DNA of 64,000 nt from Kangiella spongicola (GCF_003194565.2 NZ_QICH01000001.1:186001-250000); one strand, 5' to 3'; counted from the stretch's first letter, positions 48,140-57,807 are shown. Notes: a model not told the origin generated them from the letters alone. A program made the numbers and translations.

Positions 48140-49488
48140 TATTCAACCTCCAAAATCATTGCAGCACCAATACCGCCTGCGGCACACGCCGTGGTTAAAC
48201 CTAGGCCACCGCCACGACGTTTTAATTCGCGCAACGTCTGCGTAATCATTCGCGTACCAGTAGCGGCGAACGGATGACCATAAGCCAAGGAACCACCAAG
48301 CACGTTAAATTTATCCATATCAATTTCACCAATCTTAGTGCGCTGACCGAGCTTCTCTTTGGCAAACTGAGTCGATTCGAAGGCACGCATATTGGAAATG
48401 GTCTGCGCCGCAAAAGCTTCGTGCATATCAATCAGATCTAAATCTTTCAGCTTTAATTTCGCTTTTTTCAAGGCTAATGGCGTAGCGTATGAAGGCCCCA
48501 TTAACATGTCATGATCCGCTTCAATCGCCGCGAATGCATAGCTTTTGATATAACCTAATGGCTCATAACCAAGCGCTTTAGCTTTTGATTCTTTCATCAA
48601 AATCACCGCAGAAGCACCATCGCTTAACGGCGTCGAGTTAGCGGCAGTAATAGTGCCGTACTTGCGATCGAAGGCTGGACGTAATTTCGCATAGCCCTCT
48701 AGCGTAGAATCAAAACGCACGATGTTGTCGCGCTGTAACGGCTCTTTGGTATAAGGCTCAGCATAAGCAGTCATCACTTCATCATCCAGCTTACCCTCTT
48801 CCCACGCCTTAGCAGCTAGAGTGTGCGAACGATGCGCGAGTTCGTCTTGCTCCTGACGAGTAATACCACGGTCGCGCGCCATTTGCTCAGCGTTTTGGCC
48901 CATGGTTAATCCCGTCGAATATTCCTTAATCGCAGGCGGAACTGGCGCTAAATCTTTAATTCGAAGTTTTTTCAGGATAGATAGCTTCTGCCCCATCGTT
49001 TTCGCTTTCTGCAAATCGACCAGCGCCAAAGACAACGCTTTACTAACGCCGATAGGCACAACCGAAGATGAATCAGCGCCACCAGCAATCCCCACTTCAA
49101 CGTCACCGACCATAATCGACTCCGCCAAACTCGCCACACTCTGGAAACTCGTAGCACAAGCACGCGACACAGAATAAGCATCCGTGTGCACATTCATTGG
49201 CGTACCCAACACGATTTCACGGGCAATATTAGGCGCTTCAGGCAAAATCACCACCTGACCAAAAACAACACGCTCAATCAGCTTAGGATCAAGCTCAGTC
49301 TTTTGAATCAGCTCATTAACCACCATCTTGCCAAGCTCAATCGCATTAATGCCTCTGAAATGGCTCGCCTGCCTAGCAAACGGCGTTCTAAGCCCAGAAA
49401 CGATAGCAACGCGATCTTGTTTCGTCGCGCGAGTGGCCTTCTTAGCTGTACTACTCTTCTCAGAATTGGAAGCAGTTGTCTCGCTCAT
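48139..49488 (-). CDS. fadI: Acetyl-CoA C-acyltransferase, FadI type
   Basis: This 449-residue thiolase has the acyl-accepting Cys in [11 protein letters not shown], catalytic [11 protein letters not shown] and the second Cys in [13 protein letters not shown]. It is longer than FadA (about 390) and close to FadI (about 436), with a Ser/Lys-rich N-terminal extension of about 20 residues. It forms the trifunctional complex with FadJ and completes beta-oxidation. Confidence 0.93.
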   Translation of the reverse strand: MSETTASNSEKSSTAKKATRATKQDRVAIVSGLRTPFARQASHFRGINAIELGKMVVNELIQKTELDPKLIERVVFGQVVILPEAPNIAREIVLGTPMNVHTDAYSVSRACATSFQSVASLAESIMVGDVEVGIAGGADSSSVVPIGVSKALSLALVDLQKAKTMGQKLSILKKLRIKDLAPVPPAIKEYSTGLTMGQNAEQMARDRGITRQEQDELAHRSHTLAAKAWEEGKLDDEVMTAYAEPYTKEPLQRDNIVRFDSTLEGYAKLRPAFDRKYGTITAANSTPLSDGASAVILMKESKAKALGYEPLGYIKSYAFAAIEADHDMLMGPSYATPLALKKAKLKLKDLDLIDMHEAFAAQTISNMRAFESTQFAKEKLGQRTKIGEIDMDKFNVLGGSLAYGHPFAATGTRMITQTLRELKRRGGGLGLTTACAAGGIGAAMILEVE

Positions 49489-49626
49489 GATAACTCCTAA
49501 TAAAATGTTCTACCTTGATTCTACCGTAACACTAGGATATTTCAAACACTCGTTTGAATTTATGCAGTTTCCCGATAAAAGCAGTCCCTTAATAGACAGT
49601 TCCTTAATAAACAACCTTCCAATAAA

Positions 49627-49646
49627 AAAGGCGCCGAAGCGCCTTT
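49627..49646 (-). terminator. Terminator between the defence operon and fadI
   Basis: An 8-bp perfect stem (AAAGGCGC with GCGCCTTT) with a CGAA loop. On the minus strand it is followed by a T-run, so it ends transcription coming from the defence operon. Confidence 0.8.
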
Positions 49647-49714
49647 GGTTTTATGAACTGGGGCATTGTCGAACATTTGCAGATTAATTTACTCTGACGC
49701 CATTAATTAAAGCT

Positions 49715-49789
49715 ACCTAACGCCCAAAATAAAACTGCATAGCGTAACGGTGCAGCTTTATTTTGTCCGCGTGCAGCACTTTGTTATAT
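49715..49789 (-). repeat. Integron attC-like recombination site
   Basis: Read on the minus strand, ATATAAC (49789-49783) resembles a degenerate R'' box and GTTAGGT (49721-49715) matches the GTTRRRY R' box. Between them lie two inner arms, 49726-49739 and 49751-49764, that pair in 13 of 14 positions. The 75-bp length and fold fit an attC site. It lies 19 bp beyond the kwaB stop in the orientation expected for a site behind its gene. No integrase gene is in the window. Confidence 0.6.
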
Positions 49790-49807
49790 GCCCTTTTCAT
49801 CAGTGGC

Positions 49808-50713
49808 TCACAGGTACTGCTTGGAATTGGTGAGGCATTTTCGTTTGGTCAGCGGTGCGGTCACGTAGTCTTCGTCCAGGAAACGGATAAGTTCTTTCAG
49901 CTGCTTCTTGTCTTTCGGGATAACCAAATCGCCATCGTCGTTGACCGTGATAGCGATGTGGTGCTCTTGGGGAAGCTCGGCGTTAAAGTTGTTGGCAACG
50001 ATTTGAATGTCGGTGACGGTGAGATTTTTCAAGACCTCATTCTTCTGCAAAAGGGCGATTTTCTTGCGGATAATGGAATCCGCTTGCTCCTTGAATCCGG
50101 CCTCATCTTCAAAGGCAAAGAGTTCGGTGGCGGCAAAATTGTCAAGATCGGTGTCAGTGGCTTCGCGGTAGTAGTCGGATAGATCTAGAAAGCGTTTGGT
50201 ATTGTGGTACGAAGTGAAATATAAGATGCCGTTATGGAAGTGGGCAGTGAGCTTGTATTGCAGCATCAGACCCGGCTCTTCCAGTTTTTTGTAGGTGTCG
50301 CCGCTGCCGATCAGGGTATAACCGCGCTTTAGCAACTTACCGGAATCGAAAACCTGAAAATTGACTGCTTTGTTCGCTTCTGTCCAGGTGCCGCTAAACA
50401 AGGCCTTTATGCGGTGCGTTTCTGTATTAAGGTCCAGCACCTGACAAGTAAGCGGATTGCCAATAGCCTGGCCGATGGTGGGCGGTAATGGGTAATCGGC
50501 AATGGTAAAGATTTCACCTTCATCTACGTTATAGCTTCCCGTGAAAGCGATGGGCTGTCTGTCGTTAAGCAGTGTAGTCTGTTGTGCGACGAAGAGTTGT
50601 ACTAGCTCTGTATTGAGCGCAGCGGTTAGTGGAATGCGACGAATGGGCGTATCTTCATCATCCACCAAAGCGAACAGATTAGTGGGATTGTTGTTATTTT
50701 GCATGGTTTGCAT
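49808..50713 (-). CDS. kwaB: Kiwa anti-phage component KwaB (DUF4868-like)
   Basis: This 301-residue soluble protein has the size and layout of KwaB: a beta-rich N-terminal half, then a region with LQYKLTAHFHNGILYF and a C-terminal block KKQLKELIRFLDEDYVTAPL. In the Kiwa system KwaA is a membrane sensor and KwaB a DNA-acting effector. The start lies 20 bp inside the end of the kwaA reading frame, and it is the last gene of the defence operon. The family call is by recognition of sequence pattern plus the kwaA-like neighbour. Confidence 0.72.
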   Translation of the reverse strand: MQTMQNNNNPTNLFALVDDEDTPIRRIPLTAALNTELVQLFVAQQTTLLNDRQPIAFTGSYNVDEGEIFTIADYPLPPTIGQAIGNPLTCQVLDLNTETHRIKALFSGTWTEANKAVNFQVFDSGKLLKRGYTLIGSGDTYKKLEEPGLMLQYKLTAHFHNGILYFTSYHNTKRFLDLSDYYREATDTDLDNFAATELFAFEDEAGFKEQADSIIRKKIALLQKNEVLKNLTVTDIQIVANNFNAELPQEHHIAITVNDDGDLVIPKDKKQLKELIRFLDEDYVTAPLTKRKCLTNSKQYL

Positions 50714-51262
50714 CCAGGATCATGTATTCAGTTAATTGCACCACCTGCGAGACAGCCTTGCAGTCGGTGATGTTCTGGCGGGTGATGAGCACATAGGTGA
50801 TATCGCCCTCAATGGTCACCTCAAAGAAGTGATAACCGAACACCCCCCAGCAAGGGGTTGAAGTGGTAGGCGTGGGAGTTGTAAACGATAAAGAAGAAAA
50901 TGACTGCCACAAACACCAGTACCGGCAGGCTGATGGTGTTTTGGCTCTGGTTGATCAGCGGCAGCAAGTAGACCAGTAAAAAGCCGACGATCTCCTTGTC
51001 AACGGTTTTGACCGATTTGATTTTGACTGGCAGGCGCTCTAGACCGTGGCGCGAAGCTGAGCCACACCAGACCGAAACACAGGCCACTCAAAACCAGCGC
51101 TGCCAACAGATAACCGCTGCCCGCCTGCCAGTGGGCGGCGAGATTGTCCGCAAACGGTAGGCTGCTTTGCCAAACACTGCTGACCTCGACAAACCATAGG
51201 GTCAGGCAGATGGGCGCTAGCGCCGTGGACACTAGCGACAGCTTAGCGAGCTTGTTAAGCAT
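50694..51262 (-). pseudogene. kwaA: kwaA, four-helix membrane component of Kiwa, with two frameshifts
   Basis: The coding signal runs through three frames. Frame 1 from the ATG at 51262 gives two membrane helices to about 51050. Frame 2 (about 51050 to 50850) carries RLPVKIKSVKTVDKEIVGF and two more helices. Frame 3 (about 50850 to 50694) gives VFGYHFFEVTIEGDITYVLI and ends at ANHAK. Each shift equals one extra base. The second is at a run of six G on the coding strand (complement 50843-50848); five G would restore GVFGYHF. Joined, it is a KwaA-sized four-helix protein. It may be a real pseudogene, a phase-variable gene or sequencing error. Its start overlaps the hsdM-S stop by 8 bp. Confidence 0.68.
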
Positions 51263-53237
51263 TATGTATCACATCCAAATCTAAGATCTCACCGAGAACA
51301 GCTCTTATCATCTCCTCAGAGTCGGCCATAGATTTCGCAAGTGTATTTCTGAGCTTCTCACACTTATCCATCAACATAACAAGCTGTTCTTGCTCTTCAA
51401 TTGGCGGCAAAATAACTTTGACCTTTTTAAGGTTGCCTATGGATAAGGTCACATTTGCCATCCCTTTCATTAAAGGCACAACAACATCGTCTTTAAAGTT
51501 GTTTAGATAAAAGTATAAGTATTTTGCAGAAACAGACGCGCAATCGATTGGGGTGGCTGCCGCTAATATACTGCCCAACGCAAATTTACCGCTTTGATAA
51601 TGGATCCTTTTGATTGAGGCGTGGCCATGCCCTGTTGAGGAGACCAAGGGAATGCAAACTGCTTCACAGTCGAACTGATATTCGGTGTGTGATCCTCTTT
51701 CTTCTCCAGTGGTAACCATCGGGTAGCTTCCCGGTACTGCCTTTTTTATTCCTGTCTGACCTTTCTCGATACTGCAAATACTCCCAAGCTCTACAACCTT
51801 GAACTCTGAAAGCCGGAAATATGAATTAAATATTTCCTTGACCTCGGAAGAAATCTCACTCAAATCATCGTTAATCGTCTCGATGTAGTCTTTAGCATTT
51901 TTATCATTATCGACTTTCAGTCGAGCTGGATTCTTTATATCTAGGTCAAAGTCTCTCCGGATGATCTCATCAATAGATGCCGACCATGAATAATCACTTT
52001 CTACTCGATTGTCCCACCAGTCCCTAACATCATCAAAGTCATCACTCTGAATTCGCTTTGTCTTCGAATAAGCCTTCACCCCGGGCGGGCAAAGTAGCTG
52101 GTAGTACCATATTCTTTTTGTCGGCTCACCCTTTGTAAAAAAGATAAGATTGGTCGCAACTGTAGCATAGGGCTTAAATACCGAGTTGGGTAATCGAATG
52201 ATTGTGTGTACATTGCAATCTTCCAGCAGCTTCTGCCGAACTCGTTGTTTTACCCCGTCACCAGTGAGGGATCCATCGGGCAATACAATCGCGGCACGGC
52301 CGCCATCCTTGAGCAAGTGAATCATCAAGATCAAAAACAGGTCGGCAGATTCCTTAGTGCGGTAGGTCTGCGGGAAGTTATTTTCGTTGTTGTTGGAGAC
52401 CACACCACCAAAGGGTGGGTTGGCGATGATCACATCAACCTGGTCTTTGTGGGTGTATTCACTCAATGGGCGTTGCAGCGAGTCGCCAAACTGGATGTCG
52501 GGGGTGGTGATGTCGTGCAGCACCAGATTTGTGTTGGCCAGCATATAGGGCAGCGGTTTGTATTCCCAGCCGCGTACGTTTTTGGCAATGGCCTCGCGCT
52601 GTTGCACACTGCTTGCGGTGGCTTTGAGGTGTTCGATGACGGCGGTTAGAAAGCCGCCGGTACCGCAGGCCGGGTCGAGCACAGTTTCGCCGTGTTCGGG
52701 GTTGACCATTTCGGTCATGAACTGGGTGACGGCACGCGGGGTATAGAATTCACCCAGGGTGCCGGCGCTTTGCAGCTCACTCAGGAAGGTTTCATAAATC
52801 TGGCCGAACAGGTGCAGGTCTTTACTGTTGTTGAAGTCGATTTCGTTGAGCTTGTTGATCACCTGACGCAGGTGAATACCCGACTTCATGTAATTGTAGT
52901 TGTTGGCAAACACCTCATGTACCAGCACGGCACGGCGGCTGCCACTGGAGAGGTCTATTTCCGATAGGGTCGGGAATAGCTTGCGGTCCACAAACTGCAA
53001 CAGCTCGTCGCCGGTCATGCCTTCGTCATCACCAGCCCACTCATCCCAGTGCAGCTCAGAGGGAATGGGCGAGGTGTAATGGTCGTCCATCAGCTCCAAC
53101 TCTTTGTCTTTATCGCTGAAAATTTTAAGAAACAGCATCCAACCCAGCTGCAATATGCGCAGCTCGTCGCTGCCGGTGCCGGTGTCTTGGCGCATGATTT
53201 TGCGAGCGGATTTTACGATGCCTGATACATTTGCCAT
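51255..53237 (-). CDS. Type I restriction-modification HsdM-HsdS fusion with one target-recognition half
   Basis: This 660-residue protein has residues 1-470 as an HsdM N6-adenine methyltransferase: a helical N-terminal domain, SAM-binding DPACGTGGFL (188-197) and catalytic NPPF (273-276). Residues about 478-650 are one HsdS-like unit: a target-recognition domain (VVELGSICSIEKGQTG) and a helical spacer ending ILPPIEEQEQLVMLMDKCEKL. Free-standing HsdS normally has two such units, so a dimer of this fusion could recognise a symmetric bipartite site. It lies 2 bp from the upstream gene. The HsdM half is richer in G+C than the HsdS half. Confidence 0.88.
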   Translation of the reverse strand: MANVSGIVKSARKIMRQDTGTGSDELRILQLGWMLFLKIFSDKDKELELMDDHYTSPIPSELHWDEWAGDDEGMTGDELLQFVDRKLFPTLSEIDLSSGSRRAVLVHEVFANNYNYMKSGIHLRQVINKLNEIDFNNSKDLHLFGQIYETFLSELQSAGTLGEFYTPRAVTQFMTEMVNPEHGETVLDPACGTGGFLTAVIEHLKATASSVQQREAIAKNVRGWEYKPLPYMLANTNLVLHDITTPDIQFGDSLQRPLSEYTHKDQVDVIIANPPFGGVVSNNNENNFPQTYRTKESADLFLILMIHLLKDGGRAAIVLPDGSLTGDGVKQRVRQKLLEDCNVHTIIRLPNSVFKPYATVATNLIFFTKGEPTKRIWYYQLLCPPGVKAYSKTKRIQSDDFDDVRDWWDNRVESDYSWSASIDEIIRRDFDLDIKNPARLKVDNDKNAKDYIETINDDLSEISSEVKEIFNSYFRLSEFKVVELGSICSIEKGQTGIKKAVPGSYPMVTTGEERGSHTEYQFDCEAVCIPLVSSTGHGHASIKRIHYQSGKFALGSILAAATPIDCASVSAKYLYFYLNNFKDDVVVPLMKGMANVTLSIGNLKKVKVILPPIEEQEQLVMLMDKCEKLRNTLAKSMADSEEMIRAVLGEILDLDVIHNA

Positions 53238-53239
53238 GT

Positions 53240-55363
53240 TTAGTTATTGCTCCAATGTGATTTCTCGTAGGCGCTTTGCTCTTCTCTGCTTAGCGGTTGC
53301 GAGGAACAACCGCTGCGCACGAAGAAGTCTTCTCTGCCCTCATATTTGGTAAATACCGGTTTACCGCTTTTTGATATCTTGACTCGACATATTTGCGTGT
53401 CTTCAACAATAGGGAAACTGATTTTAACATGCGAGATCAATCCAGCACCGATGTATTTCTTGATAATTTCTATGAGGTGCAGTTCAAAGCCATCGATATT
53501 GGATTTTGACAAGGTGGTTATATCATCAACTAGGCCTAGTATGTTTTGGTTATCATCCACACCAATAAACAGGTTGCCGCCGTCACTGTTCATAAAGGCG
53601 GCAATTGTCTTGGCGATGACGTACTCGAGCTTCTTGTTGACCTCCTTGCTACGCAAGTCATAACGCAAGGTAGACTTGAATTCAACGGTATCGCTTTCAC
53701 CCGCAAGGATCAGCTCTTGCACCTCCTCGTTGGCAGGCTCCTTGTGTCTGAGATCAATACGTGATTTCAGCTCCTGATAGATTAACTTCGCACGCGCCTG
53801 CAAAAAGGTCTCGTAATCGTTGCTTTCAATGCCAAAGCCTTCCAGATCGATAAAGTGGGTTTGCAGAGCTTTGTTGATCTGGCTGTTTTCGTCCTGAAAG
53901 TCCGCAATGTATTGCGATGGGGCTTTGGCACCAATCTTGCGCTTATTCAGGTGGTCGCTGACGAAGGTGATGTTTACCAGGCTATTACTATTGAGCACCG
54001 TTTTGTTTCTAAGGTAAGCCTTTGGGAAAAAATGATGATAATTTTTGCTGCTTGCTACCTTCAGCCAAGAGTTATCAAGAATGACCTTTCCGTTATCCTG
54101 GAAATCCTTCGGTTCTTGATAAGCAAGCAAGCACAGTACAGCCTTGCAATAACTGTTGCCGGCACTGAAGTTCGTATCAATTAATGTCTGAGCCGAATCT
54201 AGGTTAACCTTGATATCACTGTAATCGGGCCTTTGACCGCCAAGAATGAGGTCGATACGCTTGATGTCCTGCGCCAGTTTAGACTCCGTTGAACTAGAAT
54301 AGCGAGATGACAACGAAATGCGCCAAAAGAACTCTTCAAGGTACTTGCGTTGGCTCCCGTCGGGCTTACCCTTGTTCACGTGGAAAAAATAAGCAAAAGG
54401 CACCAAAAGCGAGTCATAAGGAAGCAACTGGGAAACAGGAATGCGATAGGTTGTTCGGAAATAATCGATGCTGTCCTTGAGGGCTGAAATTACAGAATCC
54501 CAACTATCAATAATACTTTGCTTTTCCAGAGCGAGAATAGTTTTACGCTTGCATTCCTTGGTGCGACTTAACAACAGTGCCAATAAGCTCAGCACCACAC
54601 TGCTGGATATACCTTCGTATTTAATTTCCTTAAGCTCATTGATGAAACCTTCCCACTTTACCTGCATATCGAAGTTCTGAGGCTCGTCGTAGGTCTTGGC
54701 AGACATGATTTCAAACAGGGTCAAAGTTTGTCCACCCGTGTTGATGCGGGTGAACACTTCGATTGCAGAGTCAATATCTTCCTTTCTCAATATGACGGTT
54801 GAAAAGTCATAGGTATCGAAGGCTCTGGAATATGCATGGATCTTCTTAAAATTCTCATCGGAGAACCGCTCCTTGATATCGGTCATTCTATCCATGAAAT
54901 TCAGTACATCGGATAAAGATATAAAATTTTCACCCGTTGGTTCTTCGGTAATTACCTGCTCATCGTTATCATTGATATCAACATCAAGGTTTACCACGAT
55001 GCAGCCATAGTCAGTAATTTTTTTCTCGCCAACCTTTTGGATGTGCGCCCCAAGATAGGCCGCAAACAGTGAGGTGATTCGCTGCTGCCCATCAAGAACA
55101 TACTGAACTTTGACGCCGTCTGGGGTGTCGGGAATGTTCAGATTGCCAACGTTCTTTATGTCGTTGATACGTTCGTCTGTCTGCCAAAGAATAAACGTAC
55201 CGATTGGATAGCCCTTTAAAATGCTGTCTAGCAACTTGGCTGTTTTATCGATGGTCCAGACAAAATCCCGCTGGAATTTCGGGATCTTGATGATGCCTTT
55301 CTGTATCTCATTAATGAGGTCAGAATATTTTTTTGAATCGGGTTTGGGCTGTTCAAAGTTCAT
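53240..55363 (-). CDS. DUF262 / HNH-like / AlbA_2 (Schlafen-like) triple-domain protein
   Basis: This 707-residue protein has a DUF262 (ParB/GmrS-like) domain in residues 1-220, with IPKFQRDFVW (27-36) and DGQQR (91-95), the NTP-linked motif of GmrSD-type enzymes. Residues about 430-485 hold a DUF1524/HNH-like pattern: HHFFPK (443-448), N464 and N473. Residues about 550-690 form an AlbA_2 Schlafen-like domain: GESDTVEFKSTL (555-566), MNSDGGNLFIGVDD (591-604) and GREDFFVRSG. It lies in the type I operon between hsdR and hsdM-S with gaps of 2 bp on both sides. It may be a nuclease acting with the type I enzyme or an autonomous defence factor. Confidence 0.78.
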   Translation of the reverse strand: MNFEQPKPDSKKYSDLINEIQKGIIKIPKFQRDFVWTIDKTAKLLDSILKGYPIGTFILWQTDERINDIKNVGNLNIPDTPDGVKVQYVLDGQQRITSLFAAYLGAHIQKVGEKKITDYGCIVVNLDVDINDNDEQVITEEPTGENFISLSDVLNFMDRMTDIKERFSDENFKKIHAYSRAFDTYDFSTVILRKEDIDSAIEVFTRINTGGQTLTLFEIMSAKTYDEPQNFDMQVKWEGFINELKEIKYEGISSSVVLSLLALLLSRTKECKRKTILALEKQSIIDSWDSVISALKDSIDYFRTTYRIPVSQLLPYDSLLVPFAYFFHVNKGKPDGSQRKYLEEFFWRISLSSRYSSSTESKLAQDIKRIDLILGGQRPDYSDIKVNLDSAQTLIDTNFSAGNSYCKAVLCLLAYQEPKDFQDNGKVILDNSWLKVASSKNYHHFFPKAYLRNKTVLNSNSLVNITFVSDHLNKRKIGAKAPSQYIADFQDENSQINKALQTHFIDLEGFGIESNDYETFLQARAKLIYQELKSRIDLRHKEPANEEVQELILAGESDTVEFKSTLRYDLRSKEVNKKLEYVIAKTIAAFMNSDGGNLFIGVDDNQNILGLVDDITTLSKSNIDGFELHLIEIIKKYIGAGLISHVKISFPIVEDTQICRVKISKSGKPVFTKYEGREDFFVRSGCSSQPLSREEQSAYEKSHWSNN

Positions 55364-55365
55364 GT

Positions 55366-57753
55366 TTATGCTGCCTGATATAGAGCTTGTTCCAGTTGGT
55401 TCAGAGCTTGCAAGTATTGTTGCTTGCCGCCAAAGAGTTTGATGATTTCTGTCGGTGTACCGAACCTGTCAAAGGGGTTGACCTTGAGTATCTTGATGTC
55501 TTCTATATTCTCGATACCTTCGTCAGCGTATTTATCCAATAGTGCTTCAAGCACCTTACGCGCCTGCTTACCATACTGGGTGAACACATCACGTTTTCTG
55601 ACTTGCTTAGCACGTTCGGCACGGGCGAGTGGCGGTTGGTCAAAGGCTGTGTGGCAGATCATATCAAAGATATCCATCTCTTTGCCGATGGCTTCTTTCA
55701 GGTTTTCCAGCACGATGCCCTGCTCGGTCAGCTCGTCGATGATAGCCTGCTTTTTGTCGGCGCTATGCCATTTATTCAAAAAGTCATTCAGCGTTTGGTA
55801 TTGCTCGCGCACTTTCTGGCGAGTGTAGTCCTTCAAGCTGCCCGTGATCAGCTTGCCGTTGCCGTCCATGTACTGGATGCGTTCGTTGAGAATGGCGACA
55901 TTGACACCATTGACATAATACTTGGAGCGCGGTTCGCTGATGATCTCCCCGCCAGTGATAATTTCCGGGGGGTCATTCGGTGGCTCGAAGATGATTTCCT
56001 CGCCAGTTTCATCCGTGATGGTTTCGCCTTCAGCCAGTTCTTCTTCGGGTGTCTCAAAATCGTCATCCTCACCTAGTTCTTTGACGCGTACCGGGTCACC
56101 GTCGAAATCCGGATCGACAAACAGGTCGGTGACATTGCGAAAATCAAGAATAGTGAAAAAGGTCTTACCGAACTCTTCATTGATTCGAGTACCTCGCCCA
56201 ATGATTTGTTTAAACTCCGTCATCGATCCGATGTTGCTGTCGAGTACAATTAGTTTGCAGGTTTGCGCATCAACGCCGGTAGTCATCAGCTTTGAGGTAG
56301 TCGCAATCACAGGATAGCGCTCTTCTGGATTAATAAAGTTGTCCAGCTCACGCTTACCCTCGTCGTTGTCGCCAGTTATTTGCATGACGTATTTGGGGTT
56401 CTGCGCCATAAGGTCACTGTTGGCATTGGCCAGTGCGGCTCGCATACGCTGGGCATGGTCAATATCCACGCAGAAGACGATGGCTTTGTCGAAGCGGTTA
56501 GTCTTGATCAAGTACTCGGTGATCTTGTTAGCTACGGCTTCGGTACGCTCGTCAATAACCAGACTCTTGTCATAATCCTTACGGTTATAGATGCGATCAT
56601 CCACTAATTGGCCGCTCTTGTCGGTTTTACCTGCCTCTGGTCGCCAACCTTCCAGATCGACATTTAAGCCAACCCGCAGTACCTTGTACGGAGCAAGGAA
56701 GCCGTCCTGTATGCCTTGTTTGAGCGAGTAAGTATAAATGGGCTCGCCGAAATATTCAGTGCTGGAAACTGTTTCGGTTTCCTTGGGTGTTGCGGTTAGG
56801 CCAATGTGGGTGGCGTTTTTGAAATAATCCAGAATCTCGCGCCAGGCACTGTCTTCGGAAGCGCTGCCGCGGTGACACTCATCGATAACGATTAGATCGA
56901 AGAAATCCTGACTGAATTCGCGGTAGGCATCCTTGTCTTCATCGTAGTTGGTCAGCCCTTGATATAGTGCTAGATAGATTTCGTATGATTTGTCGATCTT
57001 CTTTTGCTTGATAACCGTCATTTTGTCTTTGAAATGGCGGAAGTCACCGCGCCTGGTCTGGTCGATCAAGGCATTTCGGTCGGCCAGAAACAGGATACGT
57101 TTCTTAGCCCCGGCCTTCCATAGGCGGTGGATGATCTGAAAGGCGGTATAGGTTTTACCAGTTCCTGTGGCCATAGTTAGCAGGATGCGTTGCTGACCTT
57201 TGGCAATAGCCTCTACAGTGCGGTTGATGGCAATCTGCTGGTAGTAACGCGGGCTACGGCTGGTACCATCAAAGAAGTAATCCTGACCACTGATACGCTC
57301 AGCTTCTGGCGTAGCGATGCCTTTGTAGCGTTTATAGCGCTCCCATAGTTGTTCTGGCGTTGGGAAGTCGTGTAGTGCAAGTTCGCGCTCGACACTGCCG
57401 CTGGCGGCGGTGCGGTCATGCTCATAGAAACCATCACCATTACTGCTGAACACTGTAGGGATGTCCAAAATAGTAGCGTAATCGAGCCCCTGCTGTATGC
57501 CTGCCATGACCGAATGCTCGTTGTCCTTGGCCTCAATGATGGCGACAGGGATATTAGGTTTGTAGTAAAGGATATAATCCGCCCGCTTGCGCTTACCACG
57601 GGTGGCGAGGTTGCCCTTTACATAGATACGGCCATCGGTGAAGCCAACTTCTTCACGAACCTGCTTCTGCATATCCCACCCCGCCTGTTCTAACGCCGGT
57701 GTAATAAACTTGGTACAGATGTCTCGTTCTGATAGATCTTTTTTATTCGTCAT
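55366..57753 (-). CDS. hsdR: Type I restriction endonuclease subunit HsdR (EcoEI-like)
   Basis: This 795-residue motor-nuclease has an N-terminal PD-(D/E)xK nuclease with D59 and E74-x-K76 (AIIEAKD). A superfamily 2 translocase follows with Walker A ATGTGKT (195-201), DECH box (291-294) and motif VI in QIIGRGTRINEEFGK. The C-terminal domain resembles EcoEI R. It translocates and cuts unmodified DNA when the M-S fusion binds its site. It is the first gene of the defence operon. Confidence 0.92.
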   Translation of the reverse strand: MTNKKDLSERDICTKFITPALEQAGWDMQKQVREEVGFTDGRIYVKGNLATRGKRKRADYILYYKPNIPVAIIEAKDNEHSVMAGIQQGLDYATILDIPTVFSSNGDGFYEHDRTAASGSVERELALHDFPTPEQLWERYKRYKGIATPEAERISGQDYFFDGTSRSPRYYQQIAINRTVEAIAKGQQRILLTMATGTGKTYTAFQIIHRLWKAGAKKRILFLADRNALIDQTRRGDFRHFKDKMTVIKQKKIDKSYEIYLALYQGLTNYDEDKDAYREFSQDFFDLIVIDECHRGSASEDSAWREILDYFKNATHIGLTATPKETETVSSTEYFGEPIYTYSLKQGIQDGFLAPYKVLRVGLNVDLEGWRPEAGKTDKSGQLVDDRIYNRKDYDKSLVIDERTEAVANKITEYLIKTNRFDKAIVFCVDIDHAQRMRAALANANSDLMAQNPKYVMQITGDNDEGKRELDNFINPEERYPVIATTSKLMTTGVDAQTCKLIVLDSNIGSMTEFKQIIGRGTRINEEFGKTFFTILDFRNVTDLFVDPDFDGDPVRVKELGEDDDFETPEEELAEGETITDETGEEIIFEPPNDPPEIITGGEIISEPRSKYYVNGVNVAILNERIQYMDGNGKLITGSLKDYTRQKVREQYQTLNDFLNKWHSADKKQAIIDELTEQGIVLENLKEAIGKEMDIFDMICHTAFDQPPLARAERAKQVRKRDVFTQYGKQARKVLEALLDKYADEGIENIEDIKILKVNPFDRFGTPTEIIKLFGGKQQYLQALNQLEQALYQAA

Positions 57754-57807
57754 TCTAGGGTCGGGTTCCTTTGGACTTCACGGGCTGGTTTTCGCATATA
57801 AGCCCTC

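Noticed and set aside
55603-56317. Overlapping plus-strand frames of 157 and 131 residues
   Set aside because: They lie antisense to the hsdR C-terminal half, are Ser-rich and have no recognisable domain.
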